From the NCBI RefSeq assembly GCF_018449515.1, contig NZ_JAAVUQ010000001.1:186001-250000 (forward strand): 64,000 nucleotides of DNA, in the 5' to 3' direction. Origin of the DNA: Caballeronia sp. dw_19. GTDB lineage: Bacteria; Pseudomonadota; Gammaproteobacteria; Burkholderiales; Burkholderiaceae. The position numbers and the translations under genes are program-made. The notes beneath the pieces were generated by a model, which searched no databases, was not told the DNA's origin, and was given only the letters and a program-made list of their open reading frames with translations. Shown piece after piece: positions 37,300-47,098 of this stretch; the first letter of the stretch is position 1, and every line of letters begins with the position of its first letter.

Positions 37300-38007
37300 T
37301 CAAGACCTGTCCACCACCGCGAGCGTCGCATCCTCGTCCAGCCTGGCCCCAAACCTGTCCATCCGCGGCAAATGATGCCGATCCGGATCAAGCGAATACG
37401 CCACCCGCCGAGCCCGTCCCATCAATTCGCTGCGTGGAAAAAAACCAAAATACCGCGAGTCCGCGCTGTCATCGCGGTTGTCCCCTAGCATCAAATACTC
37501 ACCCTTAGGCACCGTCACCGGCCCAAACGAACGCCGCGGACTCGGCGCCAGCACCGACAACCTCACCACATGCGTAACATGCCCGAACTTCTCGTCGAGA
37601 TACTCGCCAGGCGAAGACGCATCGCCCTCCACGCCCGTGATATCGACTGGCTGATAACCCGCCCGCTTGCCATCGATATAAAGCACGTTGTCGCGCATGG
37701 CAACCACATCACCCGGCACCCCGATCAGCCGCTTGACGATCAACTCATGCGCCGCCGATGAATCCACCGTCACAATGTCCCCTCGCTGGGGATCATGCAG
37801 GCGCGCAATCACAATGTGCGTGAACGGAATACGCAGGTCGTACGCCATCTTGTCGACGACAATCCGGTCACCCTCGCGAATAGTGGGGAGCATGGAACCG
37901 CTCGGCACCACATTCCAATCGGCAATGGCGCTGCGAAACAGCGTCATCAACACAAGAAACGCAATCAAGTTCCGATTTTCACGCCAGAGTCGGGGAAACA
38001 GTCGCAT
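37300..38007 (-). CDS. lepB: Signal peptidase I
   Basis: Inner-membrane serine/lysine protease that removes Sec signal peptides. The 235-residue protein has one N-terminal transmembrane segment (LIAFLVLMTLFRSAIA), box B PSGSMLPTI with catalytic S38, box D KRLIGVPGD with K92, and box E GDNRDDSADSRY. It is shorter than the main LepB of Burkholderia (about 297 residues with two membrane segments), so it may be a second, alternative signal peptidase. Its stop lies nine bases from the repeat element. Orphan position, not next to lepA or rnc, supports a paralogue. Confidence 0.92.
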   Translation of the reverse strand: MRLFPRLWRENRNLIAFLVLMTLFRSAIADWNVVPSGSMLPTIREGDRIVVDKMAYDLRIPFTHIVIARLHDPQRGDIVTVDSSAAHELIVKRLIGVPGDVVAMRDNVLYIDGKRAGYQPVDITGVEGDASSPGEYLDEKFGHVTHVVRLSVLAPSPRRSFGPVTVPKGEYLMLGDNRDDSADSRYFGFFPRSELMGRARRVAYSLDPDRHHLPRMDRFGARLDEDATLAVVDRS

Positions 38008-38094
38008 GGTGGGAATACCGGCGGTTAAGGACGACGCAGCTTAACGTTCAAACCTGAAATGACGCTTAAATTAAATCGACTGGTCAGCCCGCGC

Positions 38095-39075
38095 TTATTC
38101 GGTTTCGAAAGGAAACCGCACGCCAAGGTCGCGACGAGCAGCATCGGTGATGGAAATCATCTGCATGGATATGGCATGCCGCATGATCGGGCTCTCTGTC
38201 TCGCCGCCGCGCAGCAACTCGCAAAAGTGCGCAGTCTCATAGTTCAAGCCACCACCCTCAAAGGGCACATCAAGCTCAACGGTGCGGCCGTCCACATAGC
38301 GAACCGTCGCGCGCGCAGGGTTCCACCAGTTCTCGTGGATGCTCACCGTACCGCCGGTCGCAGCAAGCAGCGCATCGCCCTTGCCTTGCAGATCCAACCC
38401 GCAGAACAACTGCGCAACACCCCGTTCATGCCGCACATTCAAGCTCGCGAAAGTGTCCACGCCGGTCTGCCCGATGCGCCCGAAAGTCTGTACCTCAAGC
38501 GGCTCACCCAGCCAGTCCACCGCTAGAAACGCTTCGTAGATACCAATATCGAGCAACGCGCCGCCACCCATTTCCATCGAGTACGAAGGGTGCGAAAGCG
38601 GCACGTTCGCGATCGAACAACCGGCCCGAACCAGACCGATTTCACCAATAGGATCAGCCGCGAGATGGTCGCGCAACTGCCGGTAGAGCGGATAGAACGG
38701 CGGTTTCATCGCTTCCATGAACAGCAGCTTCGATGACCGCGCCACGTCGATCATCTCCTGCAACGCCCGCGCGTTGACAGCCGCCGGTTTCTCGCAAAGC
38801 ACAGCGCGTCCCGCCTGGAAAGCACGCAGCGCATACTGAGGATGGCTGTCCTGCATGGTCGCAATGTACAACGCATCGATGTTGTCGAGCAGCGCATCGA
38901 AACTCTCATACGCCCTGGTATGAAACTGCCCGGCAAACGCGGCTGCCGACTCGGGCCTTCGCGACCAGACGCCGCCAAGCGTTGTGCCCGGCACAAAGGC
39001 CAGCCCCCCAGCGAACCTGTGCGCAATATTTCCCGCGCCAACGATGCCCCAACGGATCGTGCTCTGTGCGTTCAT
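38095..39075 (-). CDS. Gfo/Idh/MocA family oxidoreductase
   Basis: An NAD(P)-dependent dehydrogenase of 326 residues acting on sugars or related polyols. The N-terminal Rossmann fold begins IRWGIVGAGNIAHRFAGGL, and the family signature CEKPAAVNARALQEM contains the catalytic Lys; the C-terminal domain includes GGGALLDIGIYEA with the conserved DxGxY/H-like segment. Start ATG at 39075 chosen for the compact N-terminus; one 18 bases upstream is also possible. It is transcribed in the same direction as the upstream GntR-type gene, which may regulate it. Substrate is unknown. Confidence 0.85.
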   Translation of the reverse strand: MNAQSTIRWGIVGAGNIAHRFAGGLAFVPGTTLGGVWSRRPESAAAFAGQFHTRAYESFDALLDNIDALYIATMQDSHPQYALRAFQAGRAVLCEKPAAVNARALQEMIDVARSSKLLFMEAMKPPFYPLYRQLRDHLAADPIGEIGLVRAGCSIANVPLSHPSYSMEMGGGALLDIGIYEAFLAVDWLGEPLEVQTFGRIGQTGVDTFASLNVRHERGVAQLFCGLDLQGKGDALLAATGGTVSIHENWWNPARATVRYVDGRTVELDVPFEGGGLNYETAHFCELLRGGETESPIMRHAISMQMISITDAARRDLGVRFPFETE

Positions 39076-39417
39076 CTGTCCCACTCCCTGCATGCGTGGT
39101 GAATAGTCGGCCAAGGCCGGCGATGCGCACATTGTCCCCTACGCAAGCGGTCTGCGTGAAGCCTCGACGACGCATGCGCGATCATGCGCAACGTATGACG
39201 TTCCGATCACAAAACTCAAGGGAATACGTCGGGAGATTGTCGTTCGACGCACAGGCCATCACGCGTCGATGTCAGGCAGGGAGGTGAAGTGAAACGTTTG
39301 CGTAGGTAAAAACCCGAATAGGCGCTGCTCGCGCCCGGCCACGATGAACGTGACCAGAAACCTCGGGCCAGCTTCGCCACGCCGGAACCGTCCCGGACGC
39401 GAAGCTTAAGGCAGGTG
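39076..39417. other. Gap between the GntR-type and Gfo/Idh genes
   Basis: 342 bases with no supported gene. It should hold the oxidoreductase promoter. I see short repeated ATGCGC strings near 39173-39190 but no clear operator like the one ahead of the GntR gene. Confidence 0.4.
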
Positions 39418-40176
39418 TCAGGCGCCGGCCGATTCGGATTCACCGACCGGTGGGGACGAACTGTCCTCGCGGCGTTCAAGCGAAAAAGCCCGCCCGACTT
39501 CCTCCGCGGTGACATCGATCAGCGTGCTCATCGCGCGCTCGGCCACACCGGCATCGTGTGCCTCGATCGCCTCCACCACGCGGCGCTGCGCTTCGAGCGT
39601 CGCGTCGCGCATGGTCGCAATGCCCGCCACGATCGGATAGACCGTCACCAGCGCACCCCGCACGATAGCCGTCATCTGCTGGAAGAACTGGTTACCGCTC
39701 GCAGCCACAATGCGCGTATGCAGCGCGACATCGGCGGCCTGGTACTCGGGCTCGCTGCCGTTGAGCGACGCAAGCGCGTCGAATGCATCGCGAATCCCGC
39801 TTACTTCGTCCGGCGTTGCACGGGCCGCCGCCAATGCTGCCGCACGCGGCTCGATCAACATTCGAAACTCGATCACGTCACGCAGGAACGCTTGATCCGG
39901 CGTCGCCCGGAACCGCCAGCTCACCACGTCCTCATCGATCAGCCGCCAGTCGCTCATCGGCCGAATCCGCGTACCCGTCTTGGGGCGCACATCCAGCATG
40001 TGACGCGCGAGCAACATGCTCAAAGCCTCGCGCATCACGGTCCGACTCACGTCGAACTCCTTCGACAAGACGTCCTGCGGAGGCAGGATCGCGCCGTACT
40101 TCTGTTCAACGATGCCCGATACGAGCCCGTCCATCACCTTAGCCACCAGTGATCGCTCTTTGTTTTCGTCCATCAC
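39418..40176 (-). CDS. GntR family regulator, FadR subfamily (FCD domain)
   Basis: A 252-residue repressor or activator. Residues 8-75 are a GntR winged helix (YGAILPPQDVLSKEFDVSRTVMREALSMLLARHML), and 95-225 are an all-helical FCD ligand domain with the metal/ligand residues in FRMLIEPRAAALAAARAT and DVALHTRIVAASGN (D-x-x-x-H). FCD regulators usually sense sugar acids or carboxylates, which fits the sugar-type oxidoreductase encoded downstream on the same strand. A 12-bp inverted repeat about 85 bases upstream is a probable autoregulatory operator. Confidence 0.9.
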   Translation of the reverse strand: MMDENKERSLVAKVMDGLVSGIVEQKYGAILPPQDVLSKEFDVSRTVMREALSMLLARHMLDVRPKTGTRIRPMSDWRLIDEDVVSWRFRATPDQAFLRDVIEFRMLIEPRAAALAAARATPDEVSGIRDAFDALASLNGSEPEYQAADVALHTRIVAASGNQFFQQMTAIVRGALVTVYPIVAGIATMRDATLEAQRRVVEAIEAHDAGVAERAMSTLIDVTAEEVGRAFSLERREDSSSPPVGESESAGA

Positions 40177-40532
40177 CCCTCTCCCCTTGCGCCCTGCATT
40201 GTGTCCCTGCGCATCCGGCGTGCTTCCCCAAGCTCGCCGAAAGGCCCGGTGAGTGCCGCCTATTCATCTGATCAATCAGATCGATCAGATGAATCAGCGG
40301 CCCCGCGCCGTGCACGATAAATTGCGTGTTCAGTACCGCTAGCGCCAGTCGGAATGTCCCTCTCAAGGGTTATCCCTTTGCCTTTGCGTCTTTACGTTTC
40401 GCGATACTGCTTCGGCAATCGCTGTATTAAGTACTTCTTGATATCTTTGGTTCAAGTGCTTCGTTTAAGTTCTCTCCAACGCCCGGTCTTCATGCTGATT
40501 GCCCGACAAATCGCCCTGCCTTCGAAAGGTGT
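40177..40532. other. Intergenic region between manC and the GntR-type gene
   Basis: 356 bases. It contains the inverted repeat at 40262-40294 and an AT-rich, T-rich stretch (40370-40470) that may hold promoter elements. No gene is supported. Confidence 0.45.
40262..40294 (-). promoter_or_regulatory. Putative GntR-type operator, 12-bp inverted repeat
   Basis: ATTCATCTGATC (40262-40273) and GATCAGATGAAT (40283-40294) form a perfect 12-bp inverted repeat around a 9-base spacer that itself contains another ATCAGAT. It stands 86 bases upstream of the GntR-type gene. Dyads of this type are bound by GntR/FCD regulators; the protein-site pairing is inferred. Confidence 0.65.
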
Positions 40533-42101
40533 TCAGCCCCCTGTTTTCTTCTCGGTCACGCGTCCGTACTGATCGTCGAAACGCACGATATCGTCCTCGC
40601 CCAGATACGTCCCCGATTGCACCTCGATCATTTCGAGCGGCGTTTTACCGGGGTTTTCAAGCCTGTGTGTCGTACCGAGGGGAATGAACGTGGACTGGTT
40701 TTCGCTCACCAGGAAAGTCTCTTCTCCGCGGGTCACGAGCGCCGTGCCGCGCACGACAATCCAGTGTTCCGCGCGATGGTGGTGCATCTGCAGCGAGAGC
40801 CGTTCGCCCGGCTTCACTACAATACGCTTTACCTGAAAACGCTCTCCATGATCGATGGAATCATAGAACCCCCAAGGCCGCTGAACCTTGCGATGATCCT
40901 GCGCCTCAGCGCCTTTGGCGGCTTTCAGACGCCCGACCATCGCTTTCACTTCCTGCACACGATCCTTCGATGCCACCAGGATTGCGTCCGCGGTTTCCAC
41001 GACCACTACACCCGTCACTCCGACGCACGCCACCAGCCGGCCGTCGGAATGCGCGAAACTGTCTGCTGACCCTTCGAAGATCACGCGGCCTCGAGCAACG
41101 TTGCCGTCGTCGTCCTTGTTCGACATGTCCCATACGGCATCCCACGCGCCGACATCGGACCACCCGGCCACCAGGGGCACCACAACGCCCGGAAACGCCG
41201 GCTCGTAAGCAATCCGTTCCATAACGGCGAAATCGATTGAATCGGACGGGCATGCTTCGAACGCGTCGACATCGAGTTGCGTGAAGCCGTCCTGATGCAG
41301 GCCACGTTCAAACGCGATCACGCACGCGGCGTGAATAGCGGGCTGGAAGTGCTCGATGGCGGCAAGCCAGACCGAGGCCCGGCACACGAAAATGCTGCTG
41401 TTCCACCAGTATTCGCCAGACGCCAGATACTGTTCGGCAATTTCCCGCCGCGGCTTTTCGACGAACCGTTCGAGCACTCGCGCTTGAGGGGCGCCATCAT
41501 CTGCAGTTCCCAGGGCCGCGCCGGCCTTGATATAACCGTAGCCCGTTTCGATCTTGTCCGGCACGATGCCAAGCGTAACGAGCGCGCCGCTTGCGGCGTG
41601 TCCGATCGCCTTGGCGATCGTGCGACGGAACGCATCAAGATCGGCCACGGCGTGATCAGCGGGCATGGCCACCAGCACCGGGTCGTCGCCGGATCCGGCA
41701 GCCACTGCCGCCAGCGCAGCGAGCGTCAGTGCCGGTGCAGTATTACGGGCGCAGGGCTCAAGCACAATGCGCGCTCGACGGCCATTACGCTCGATCTGCT
41801 GGGCAGTCAGCAACTTGTGTTCCGTGCCGCAGACCACAATCAGCTCATCGGCGCTCGCGAAGCGCATTCTGTCTTCGCCATGCGTTGCCACATCAAGTCC
41901 GTCGAGACCGTCAAGACGGCGCAGCGTGGCTTCGAGCAGCGATTGCGCGCCCATGAGCTCGATGAGCTGCTTGGGGAATTGCTGCCGCGATAACGGCCAC
42001 AGACGCGTGCCGGACCCGCCGGCGAGAATGACCGGCTGCACGCGAACACTCGCAGCGCCCGTCTTGGCGGGGCCTGTAAGCGGATGGCGGGACACGTCCA
42101 C
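40533..42101 (-). CDS. manC: Mannose-1-phosphate guanylyltransferase / mannose-6-phosphate isomerase
   Basis: A bifunctional type II GMP-PMI that makes mannose-6-phosphate and GDP-mannose, the sugar donor for polysaccharide synthesis. The N-terminal transferase has GGSGTRLWPLSRQQFPKQ, the FVEKP and WNSSIF motifs and GWSDVGAWDAVW; the C-terminal cupin isomerase domain has QMHHHRAEHW and the metal ligands. Length 522 with a GTG start at 42101, chosen because CAGGAG stands five bases before it; the ATG 75 bases upstream has no ribosome binding site. It is the first gene of the polysaccharide locus, and the flippase follows on the same strand upstream. Confidence 0.95.
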   Translation of the reverse strand: MDVSRHPLTGPAKTGAASVRVQPVILAGGSGTRLWPLSRQQFPKQLIELMGAQSLLEATLRRLDGLDGLDVATHGEDRMRFASADELIVVCGTEHKLLTAQQIERNGRRARIVLEPCARNTAPALTLAALAAVAAGSGDDPVLVAMPADHAVADLDAFRRTIAKAIGHAASGALVTLGIVPDKIETGYGYIKAGAALGTADDGAPQARVLERFVEKPRREIAEQYLASGEYWWNSSIFVCRASVWLAAIEHFQPAIHAACVIAFERGLHQDGFTQLDVDAFEACPSDSIDFAVMERIAYEPAFPGVVVPLVAGWSDVGAWDAVWDMSNKDDDGNVARGRVIFEGSADSFAHSDGRLVACVGVTGVVVVETADAILVASKDRVQEVKAMVGRLKAAKGAEAQDHRKVQRPWGFYDSIDHGERFQVKRIVVKPGERLSLQMHHHRAEHWIVVRGTALVTRGEETFLVSENQSTFIPLGTTHRLENPGKTPLEMIEVQSGTYLGEDDIVRFDDQYGRVTEKKTGG

Positions 42102-42280
42102 GGTGACTCCTGAAGCGTTGAAGCTGATTGAGGGCCGAACGCGTCTTACAGGTGCGGACGCGTGAAAAACACGCATCGATTGATGCGCTATTTAAGCAGG
42201 CAAATCTATTTTGTTGTGTGCGCGTGCGAACGCCCGCACGCTATTCGGTCGACCGGCCGTTCAAGGCACCCTATTCATCC

Positions 42281-43741
42281 TCAGCCGGCGTTGGGCAGCA
42301 ATCTTTGCCGGAGACGCGAGACGACCTCGCGCAGTTCGCTCGATTCGCAGAACGACCATGCGAGGTTGCCGGCAATCAGCGCGAAGGCAATCGCGGCCAT
42401 CCCGCTGAGCGAGTCCATGGAGTCGGCGCACACGGTCGCAACCACCAGGAAAACCAGATGTCCGGCCATGTTTCGCACGATCGGCCGTGGCTTGAGCTTC
42501 GAGAAATAAAGGAACGCCGCATAGTCGAAGAACGCCTTCGCAACCACCGCCACGCCCGCGCCCAGCAGGCCATACCAGCGGATGCTCAGCCACAGCACGA
42601 GCGCGAAGACCGGCAAGCCGATCCAGCCGACCCGCGCGACCTGCGCCGGATTGGCCTTGGCCTGGATCAGCACTCCGATAATGCTCGACTGCCCCGCCAG
42701 CCATACGCCAATGACAAGGATGCGTCCGACAGGTGCGGACTGAACGGCCATCTCATGGCCGAGCCAGACGTTCAGGAACGGCGCCAGCGCGAACAACGCA
42801 ACCACCACGCATGGCGTGAACGCGCAGTTCAGGAATGCGAGCGCCTGGTGCGAGAGTTCATCGGCGTGATCGCTTGCGGAGGCTGAAAAGCGCGGGAACA
42901 ACGTGCGCAGCATGGCGCTCGGCAGCAGGTTCATGCGCGTGACGAGGTTTTGCGGCGTGGCGTAATACGCCACGTACCTGGCACCGAGCATGGAACCGAT
43001 CACCACCCGGTCGAGTGTCGTTGCGATCATGTTTGCGCCAGAGAACAACAGCAGCCAGCGGCCATAATTAAAGAGTTCGCGAATCAGCGGCCATTCCGGC
43101 TTCGAGATGCGCTTGATGCCTATTGCACGGAACGTGCCGTAGCCAAGCAGCAGGGCCGCCAGAAACCGCGCAATGACGGCTGCCGGCACAACCACCGCCA
43201 GCGACGGCGAGATCAGGTACAGCGCGGCCAGCGGCAGCAACTGGAACAGGAACGTGCCGATGGTCTGGTTGGTATTGAACAGCGCGAACTTTTCCATGCC
43301 GCCGATCGCGCCGCTGAACACCCACGAGATGTTGGCGATGGGCACGGCCACCGCAATCCACGGCAGCGCATGCAGCACTTCGCGCTGAAACACCGGTTCG
43401 ATGGTCGCTATATGAACGACATACACGTACGCGCCGAACCAGATCAGCACGGCGCCGACAAAACCTGTGGCCAGGTTGAGAAAAAATGCGCTCCAGAAGA
43501 TGCGCTCGATGGTGCCGTCGTTGGACTGGCGCGCCTTGGCGATATGGTTTTCGGTCGCCATCGAAATACCGAGATCGAGCACGCTGAAATAACCGATCAA
43601 CGCCCACACCAGGTTGATGACGCCGTAGCGTTCAATCCCCATGCCGTGGATGTAGGCGGGTACCGTCGCGAGTGAGACGAACACGGGCAGGATGAGCCCG
43701 GCGAAATTGATCGCTATGTTCCTGAGAAGACTTTTTTCCAT
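42281..43741 (-). CDS. Wzx-like polysaccharide flippase (MOP/PST superfamily)
   Basis: A 486-residue integral membrane protein with about 12-14 hydrophobic segments. The N-terminus (NIAINFAGLILPVFVSLATVPAYIHGMGIERYGVINLVWALIGYFSVLDLGI) has the shape of lipid-linked oligosaccharide translocases. It would move undecaprenyl-linked repeat units to the periplasm. Upstream of manC by 180 bases on the same strand and beside the glycosyltransferases. Substrate specificity cannot be read from the sequence. Confidence 0.87.
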   Translation of the reverse strand: MEKSLLRNIAINFAGLILPVFVSLATVPAYIHGMGIERYGVINLVWALIGYFSVLDLGISMATENHIAKARQSNDGTIERIFWSAFFLNLATGFVGAVLIWFGAYVYVVHIATIEPVFQREVLHALPWIAVAVPIANISWVFSGAIGGMEKFALFNTNQTIGTFLFQLLPLAALYLISPSLAVVVPAAVIARFLAALLLGYGTFRAIGIKRISKPEWPLIRELFNYGRWLLLFSGANMIATTLDRVVIGSMLGARYVAYYATPQNLVTRMNLLPSAMLRTLFPRFSASASDHADELSHQALAFLNCAFTPCVVVALFALAPFLNVWLGHEMAVQSAPVGRILVIGVWLAGQSSIIGVLIQAKANPAQVARVGWIGLPVFALVLWLSIRWYGLLGAGVAVVAKAFFDYAAFLYFSKLKPRPIVRNMAGHLVFLVVATVCADSMDSLSGMAAIAFALIAGNLAWSFCESSELREVVSRLRQRLLPNAG

Positions 43742-43988
43742 TGAGCAACGGGCCGATTACAACAAACTCACACAGGATAAATCAAGGCACCGCGTCACAG
43801 CTTTGCGGTGAATGCAGGCACGTTGCAGCGCACAGGTGATGCACATTCAAGTGCACGCAGCGGGTGCCCGCCCGAAGGTCAGACGAATTAGATGCCAGAG
43901 TAAGGGGGTGCCGCATCAGGGTCTGTACGCAGACGAACGCATTGCGTAGCGGCTTTCGATCTCTTGCAATTCTTTGCATTCTTTCGAT

Positions 43989-45881
43989 TCATCGCGATTC
44001 GAGCGCCTTGGCATGCATGTCGGTGGGCATCTCGTCGGGCCGGTTAGCATGGGCTATGGCATGGGCTGTAGCACGGGCCGTGAAGCGCGGCAGCAATGCA
44101 CCCAGGCGCGCCCAGCCAATGCCGCCACGCGCCGCTTGCGGCGGCTCGCCTTGAACGAATTGAACGAACGACGCCATCATTTCCTCGCGCGCCGAATACG
44201 AAAAGCACGCGTGATCGAGGGTGTCGTGATGAACGGTTTCGACATTGCGCCACTTGCGCATCCGTCGTCCGCCCGCACCAAAAAACACGGCGAACTCGTC
44301 CATGCCAGGATCTCCGGCGCCATAGACGAAGCGAACCTTCACGTCGCGCTCACCCAGCTCGCGAACCATTGCGCGCACCCGGGAACCGGACGAATCCACG
44401 CCGATCGTGCGCTCGGCGAAATACGCCACGCTGGCCTTCAGGCGTGTGCCCGAGCGCCGCGCCAGCTCCTTCACGATTGGCGTCAGGCGCCGTTGGCCGC
44501 GCAACACGCGCTTCCATTTGCTCGCCGTCTTGAAGGAGCGCATGAAGGTACTGGTTGCCGTCTTCGGCCGATTGTCGTTCGCGGCGAACGACATGGGATC
44601 TTCCGGGAAACCGAACTTGGGCGCGTTCACAAGCACGAGCGAACGAATATGGGGACTCACCGGCGCCGCGTGCAGGCAAACGTAAGCGCCCGAGCAGACC
44701 GCGAAACACGAGACATCGTCGAAACCGCGCTCGGCCAGGAACGCGGCAGCGCTCACTACGTCGTCGCAGCCCGAGCGGGAAAAGAGCAGTGAGAGCGGAC
44801 GTTTGTCGACAACGGCGGCGCTGTCGCCGAGCGTGCCGACATCGAATCGCAACGACGCAAAGCCTTGCCGCGCAAGCCGGCGAGCGAGCGTGACCGAGAT
44901 GCGCGCGTCACCTATCCGATGGGTCGCGCCCGGGTTGACGAACACGACCGAGCGGCGCGACTGCGCGCGCTCTTCCGGCTCACACAGAATGCCGAACAGA
45001 CGGCCGTTGTCGAAGATCACGGGCGTTTCGCGGACCCCGTCGGCAATGAGGACAGGGGATTCGGGCGGCTTGGCAATCGATGCGGTCACCGCCGGTTCAG
45101 CCTGCTCAGTAACGCCCAACCATTCGACAATGCGTGCAATCGCCTGTCGTGGCGTCTCGGTCACGCCGGATTCCTGCATGAACGCGGCGCATTCGTCGAA
45201 GGCCTCGAACTGCGCATCCGCTCCTGCCGCGCTGCAAGCTTCGACGAGTTTCTTCGAGCGTGAGGGATCGTAAGAATCGAGTACAAGCAAGCGCCGCGGC
45301 GCTCGTTCAGCCAACCGTGCGTCCCGCAGCAAGTCGAACTTGCTCAGCATCGCGACGCTCGATGCGATCAAGCGATGCCCTACCGCCTCCGCATAGTCGG
45401 CATCGGCCGGCGGGGGCGCGACGTGAATACCACCTGTTTCAAGCCAGTTCTGCTGCAGCAGACGCAGCTCACGCAAGTATTGCCTGCCCGACAACACGGG
45501 GGCGAGCAACACCAGTTGATCGACTTCTTCGTCGGCCGCCACCAGCGCGGCGAGCGTCGCGCCCAGACGCAAGCCGCACAGGACCACTTGAGTGACCCCC
45601 GTCGATTCTTTCAAATAAGCGATCGCCGAACGAATGCTTCGCAACCACCGCTCGATCTGCTCGCCGTCTTCCGACTCGCCCGCCGAGTCGCCTGTGCCGG
45701 CGTAGTCGAAGCGAAGCGCCGGCGTGCCTGAGTCCGCGAGGGCTTCGGCGAACACGCGCCAGCCCTTGTGGACCCACATGGCCTCGCGGCCGAACGGCTG
45801 GCAGAGCACTACGCCGCGCGTCGCGGCAGGCCCACCCTCGTGCAACCAGCCAAAGCAATGGTCAAAAATTATTGGCGTCAT
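43989..45881 (-). CDS. Fused double alpha/beta hydrolase, exosortase-associated-hydrolase-like
   Basis: A 630-residue fusion of two alpha/beta-hydrolase domains. Domain 1 (about 1-260) begins like exosortase A-associated hydrolase 2, and its nucleophile elbow reads GLRLG, with R105 in place of serine. Domain 2 (about 287-600) resembles hydrolase 1; its elbow is AVCSG with C396 as the candidate nucleophile. Neither domain has a canonical GxSxG. In exosortase loci these proteins are separate; here they are fused, and no exosortase gene is seen. Start M at 45881 chosen over an upstream ATG because the first 56 residues of the longer frame are unlike the family. Perhaps an acyltransferase or thioesterase acting in polysaccharide modification. 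Confidence 0.8.
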   Translation of the reverse strand: MTPIIFDHCFGWLHEGGPAATRGVVLCQPFGREAMWVHKGWRVFAEALADSGTPALRFDYAGTGDSAGESEDGEQIERWLRSIRSAIAYLKESTGVTQVVLCGLRLGATLAALVAADEEVDQLVLLAPVLSGRQYLRELRLLQQNWLETGGIHVAPPPADADYAEAVGHRLIASSVAMLSKFDLLRDARLAERAPRRLLVLDSYDPSRSKKLVEACSAAGADAQFEAFDECAAFMQESGVTETPRQAIARIVEWLGVTEQAEPAVTASIAKPPESPVLIADGVRETPVIFDNGRLFGILCEPEERAQSRRSVVFVNPGATHRIGDARISVTLARRLARQGFASLRFDVGTLGDSAAVVDKRPLSLLFSRSGCDDVVSAAAFLAERGFDDVSCFAVCSGAYVCLHAAPVSPHIRSLVLVNAPKFGFPEDPMSFAANDNRPKTATSTFMRSFKTASKWKRVLRGQRRLTPIVKELARRSGTRLKASVAYFAERTIGVDSSGSRVRAMVRELGERDVKVRFVYGAGDPGMDEFAVFFGAGGRRMRKWRNVETVHHDTLDHACFSYSAREEMMASFVQFVQGEPPQAARGGIGWARLGALLPRFTARATAHAIAHANRPDEMPTDMHAKALESR

Positions 45882-46138
45882 CTCGAAGTTGCGTCCCGAA
45901 AGAGCGTCGTTATTAAGTTGTCTGCGCATTACACTTTCACTACGCCAATGATTCAGTGCGTCCGCACACACTGCACAAGCGCAGGCTGATATTTCCGCCA
46001 CCGCGAGCACTTTTCCGCCACCGTTATTCCCCTGATGTTCGATGTCCAACAGACGGCTTTTTCATGGCCGAGTCAAATAGGGCATCACGCCGTGTCCTGC
46101 ATGCGCGGCACAGAACACGAAAATGCCGGGGAAAACAC

Positions 46139-47098
46139 ATGGTCACCGCTGTTCAACAACCCAGTCCGTCCGATGCGCCGCGCTTCTCGGTATGTATCTG
46201 CACACGTAATCGTCCTGGGGACCTTGCCCGGGCGTTGCGTTCGGTCGAAGCCTCCACGTATCCGGCGCACCAGATCGTGGTGTCGGACGACAGCACCGAT
46301 ACGCTCACGCGTGAAATGATTGCCGCTGACTTTGCGCGCGTCGTCTTTCTGGAAGGACCCCGCCGCGGCCTTGGTGCGAACCGCAACTGCGCGCTTGACG
46401 CGGTGACCGGCACGCACGTGGCGTTCATCGACGATGACGCTACCCTCAGCGCAGACTTCCTGAGTCAAATGGCGGAGTCGCTGCAGCATGGCGGGCAACA
46501 TCCGGAAAAGCTTATTGTTACGGGATACGAACTAAACTACGGTGAGCGCGTTTATGCAAACGCAACCACGTTTCTCGGTTTCCAGTCACGGCCCTACCGC
46601 CCCGGCGATCACCACGACACCGTAGTCATCAACAGCACCGTCTTCCCTGCGTGGCTCTTCAAGCTGATTCGCTTCGACGAGCATCTGGTTTACGGTTATG
46701 ACGAAGTGGATATCGTCATGCGCGCCACGCTGCAGGGAAAATGCGCGGTCCGGCTTCTGCCGGATGTGTTCAATTCGCATTTTCCGTCGACGGTGAATCG
46801 CGACTACTACGCGGCGTTCGTTGAAGCCTCGCGCATCTACGTGACGCATAAGCGCTATCGGTGGTTCGAGCGCAACCGCCCGAAAGCCGCGCTGTTCCTG
46901 ACGCTTGCCGTGGCTCACAACCTGGTGCACAACCTGCGCGCACACGGACCCAAAGGTCTTGCACGCAGCGCGCGCACGGTTTCACGCGCAATCGCCTACA
47001 TTCGCCGATACACCCCGGAAGGACTCGCCATACAACATGAAGATCACCGTACTCGTACCCACCTATCGTCGAACCTCGGATCTCGCTCGCTGCCTTGA
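46139..47098 (+). CDS. Glycosyltransferase family 2
   Basis: A 319-residue GT-A fold transferase. The nucleotide-sugar site has FSVCICTRNRPGDLARALRS, VVSDDSTD and the DXD-type metal site IDDDATL. The frame is open for 180 bases upstream, but ATG at 46139 with GGGGAAA before it gives a normal start. It points away from the hydrolase gene and its end overlaps the next GT2 gene by 62 bases. Donor and acceptor sugars are unknown. Confidence 0.87.
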   Translation: MVTAVQQPSPSDAPRFSVCICTRNRPGDLARALRSVEASTYPAHQIVVSDDSTDTLTREMIAADFARVVFLEGPRRGLGANRNCALDAVTGTHVAFIDDDATLSADFLSQMAESLQHGGQHPEKLIVTGYELNYGERVYANATTFLGFQSRPYRPGDHHDTVVINSTVFPAWLFKLIRFDEHLVYGYDEVDIVMRATLQGKCAVRLLPDVFNSHFPSTVNRDYYAAFVEASRIYVTHKRYRWFERNRPKAALFLTLAVAHNLVHNLRAHGPKGLARSARTVSRAIAYIRRYTPEGLAIQHEDHRTRTHLSSNLGSRSLP

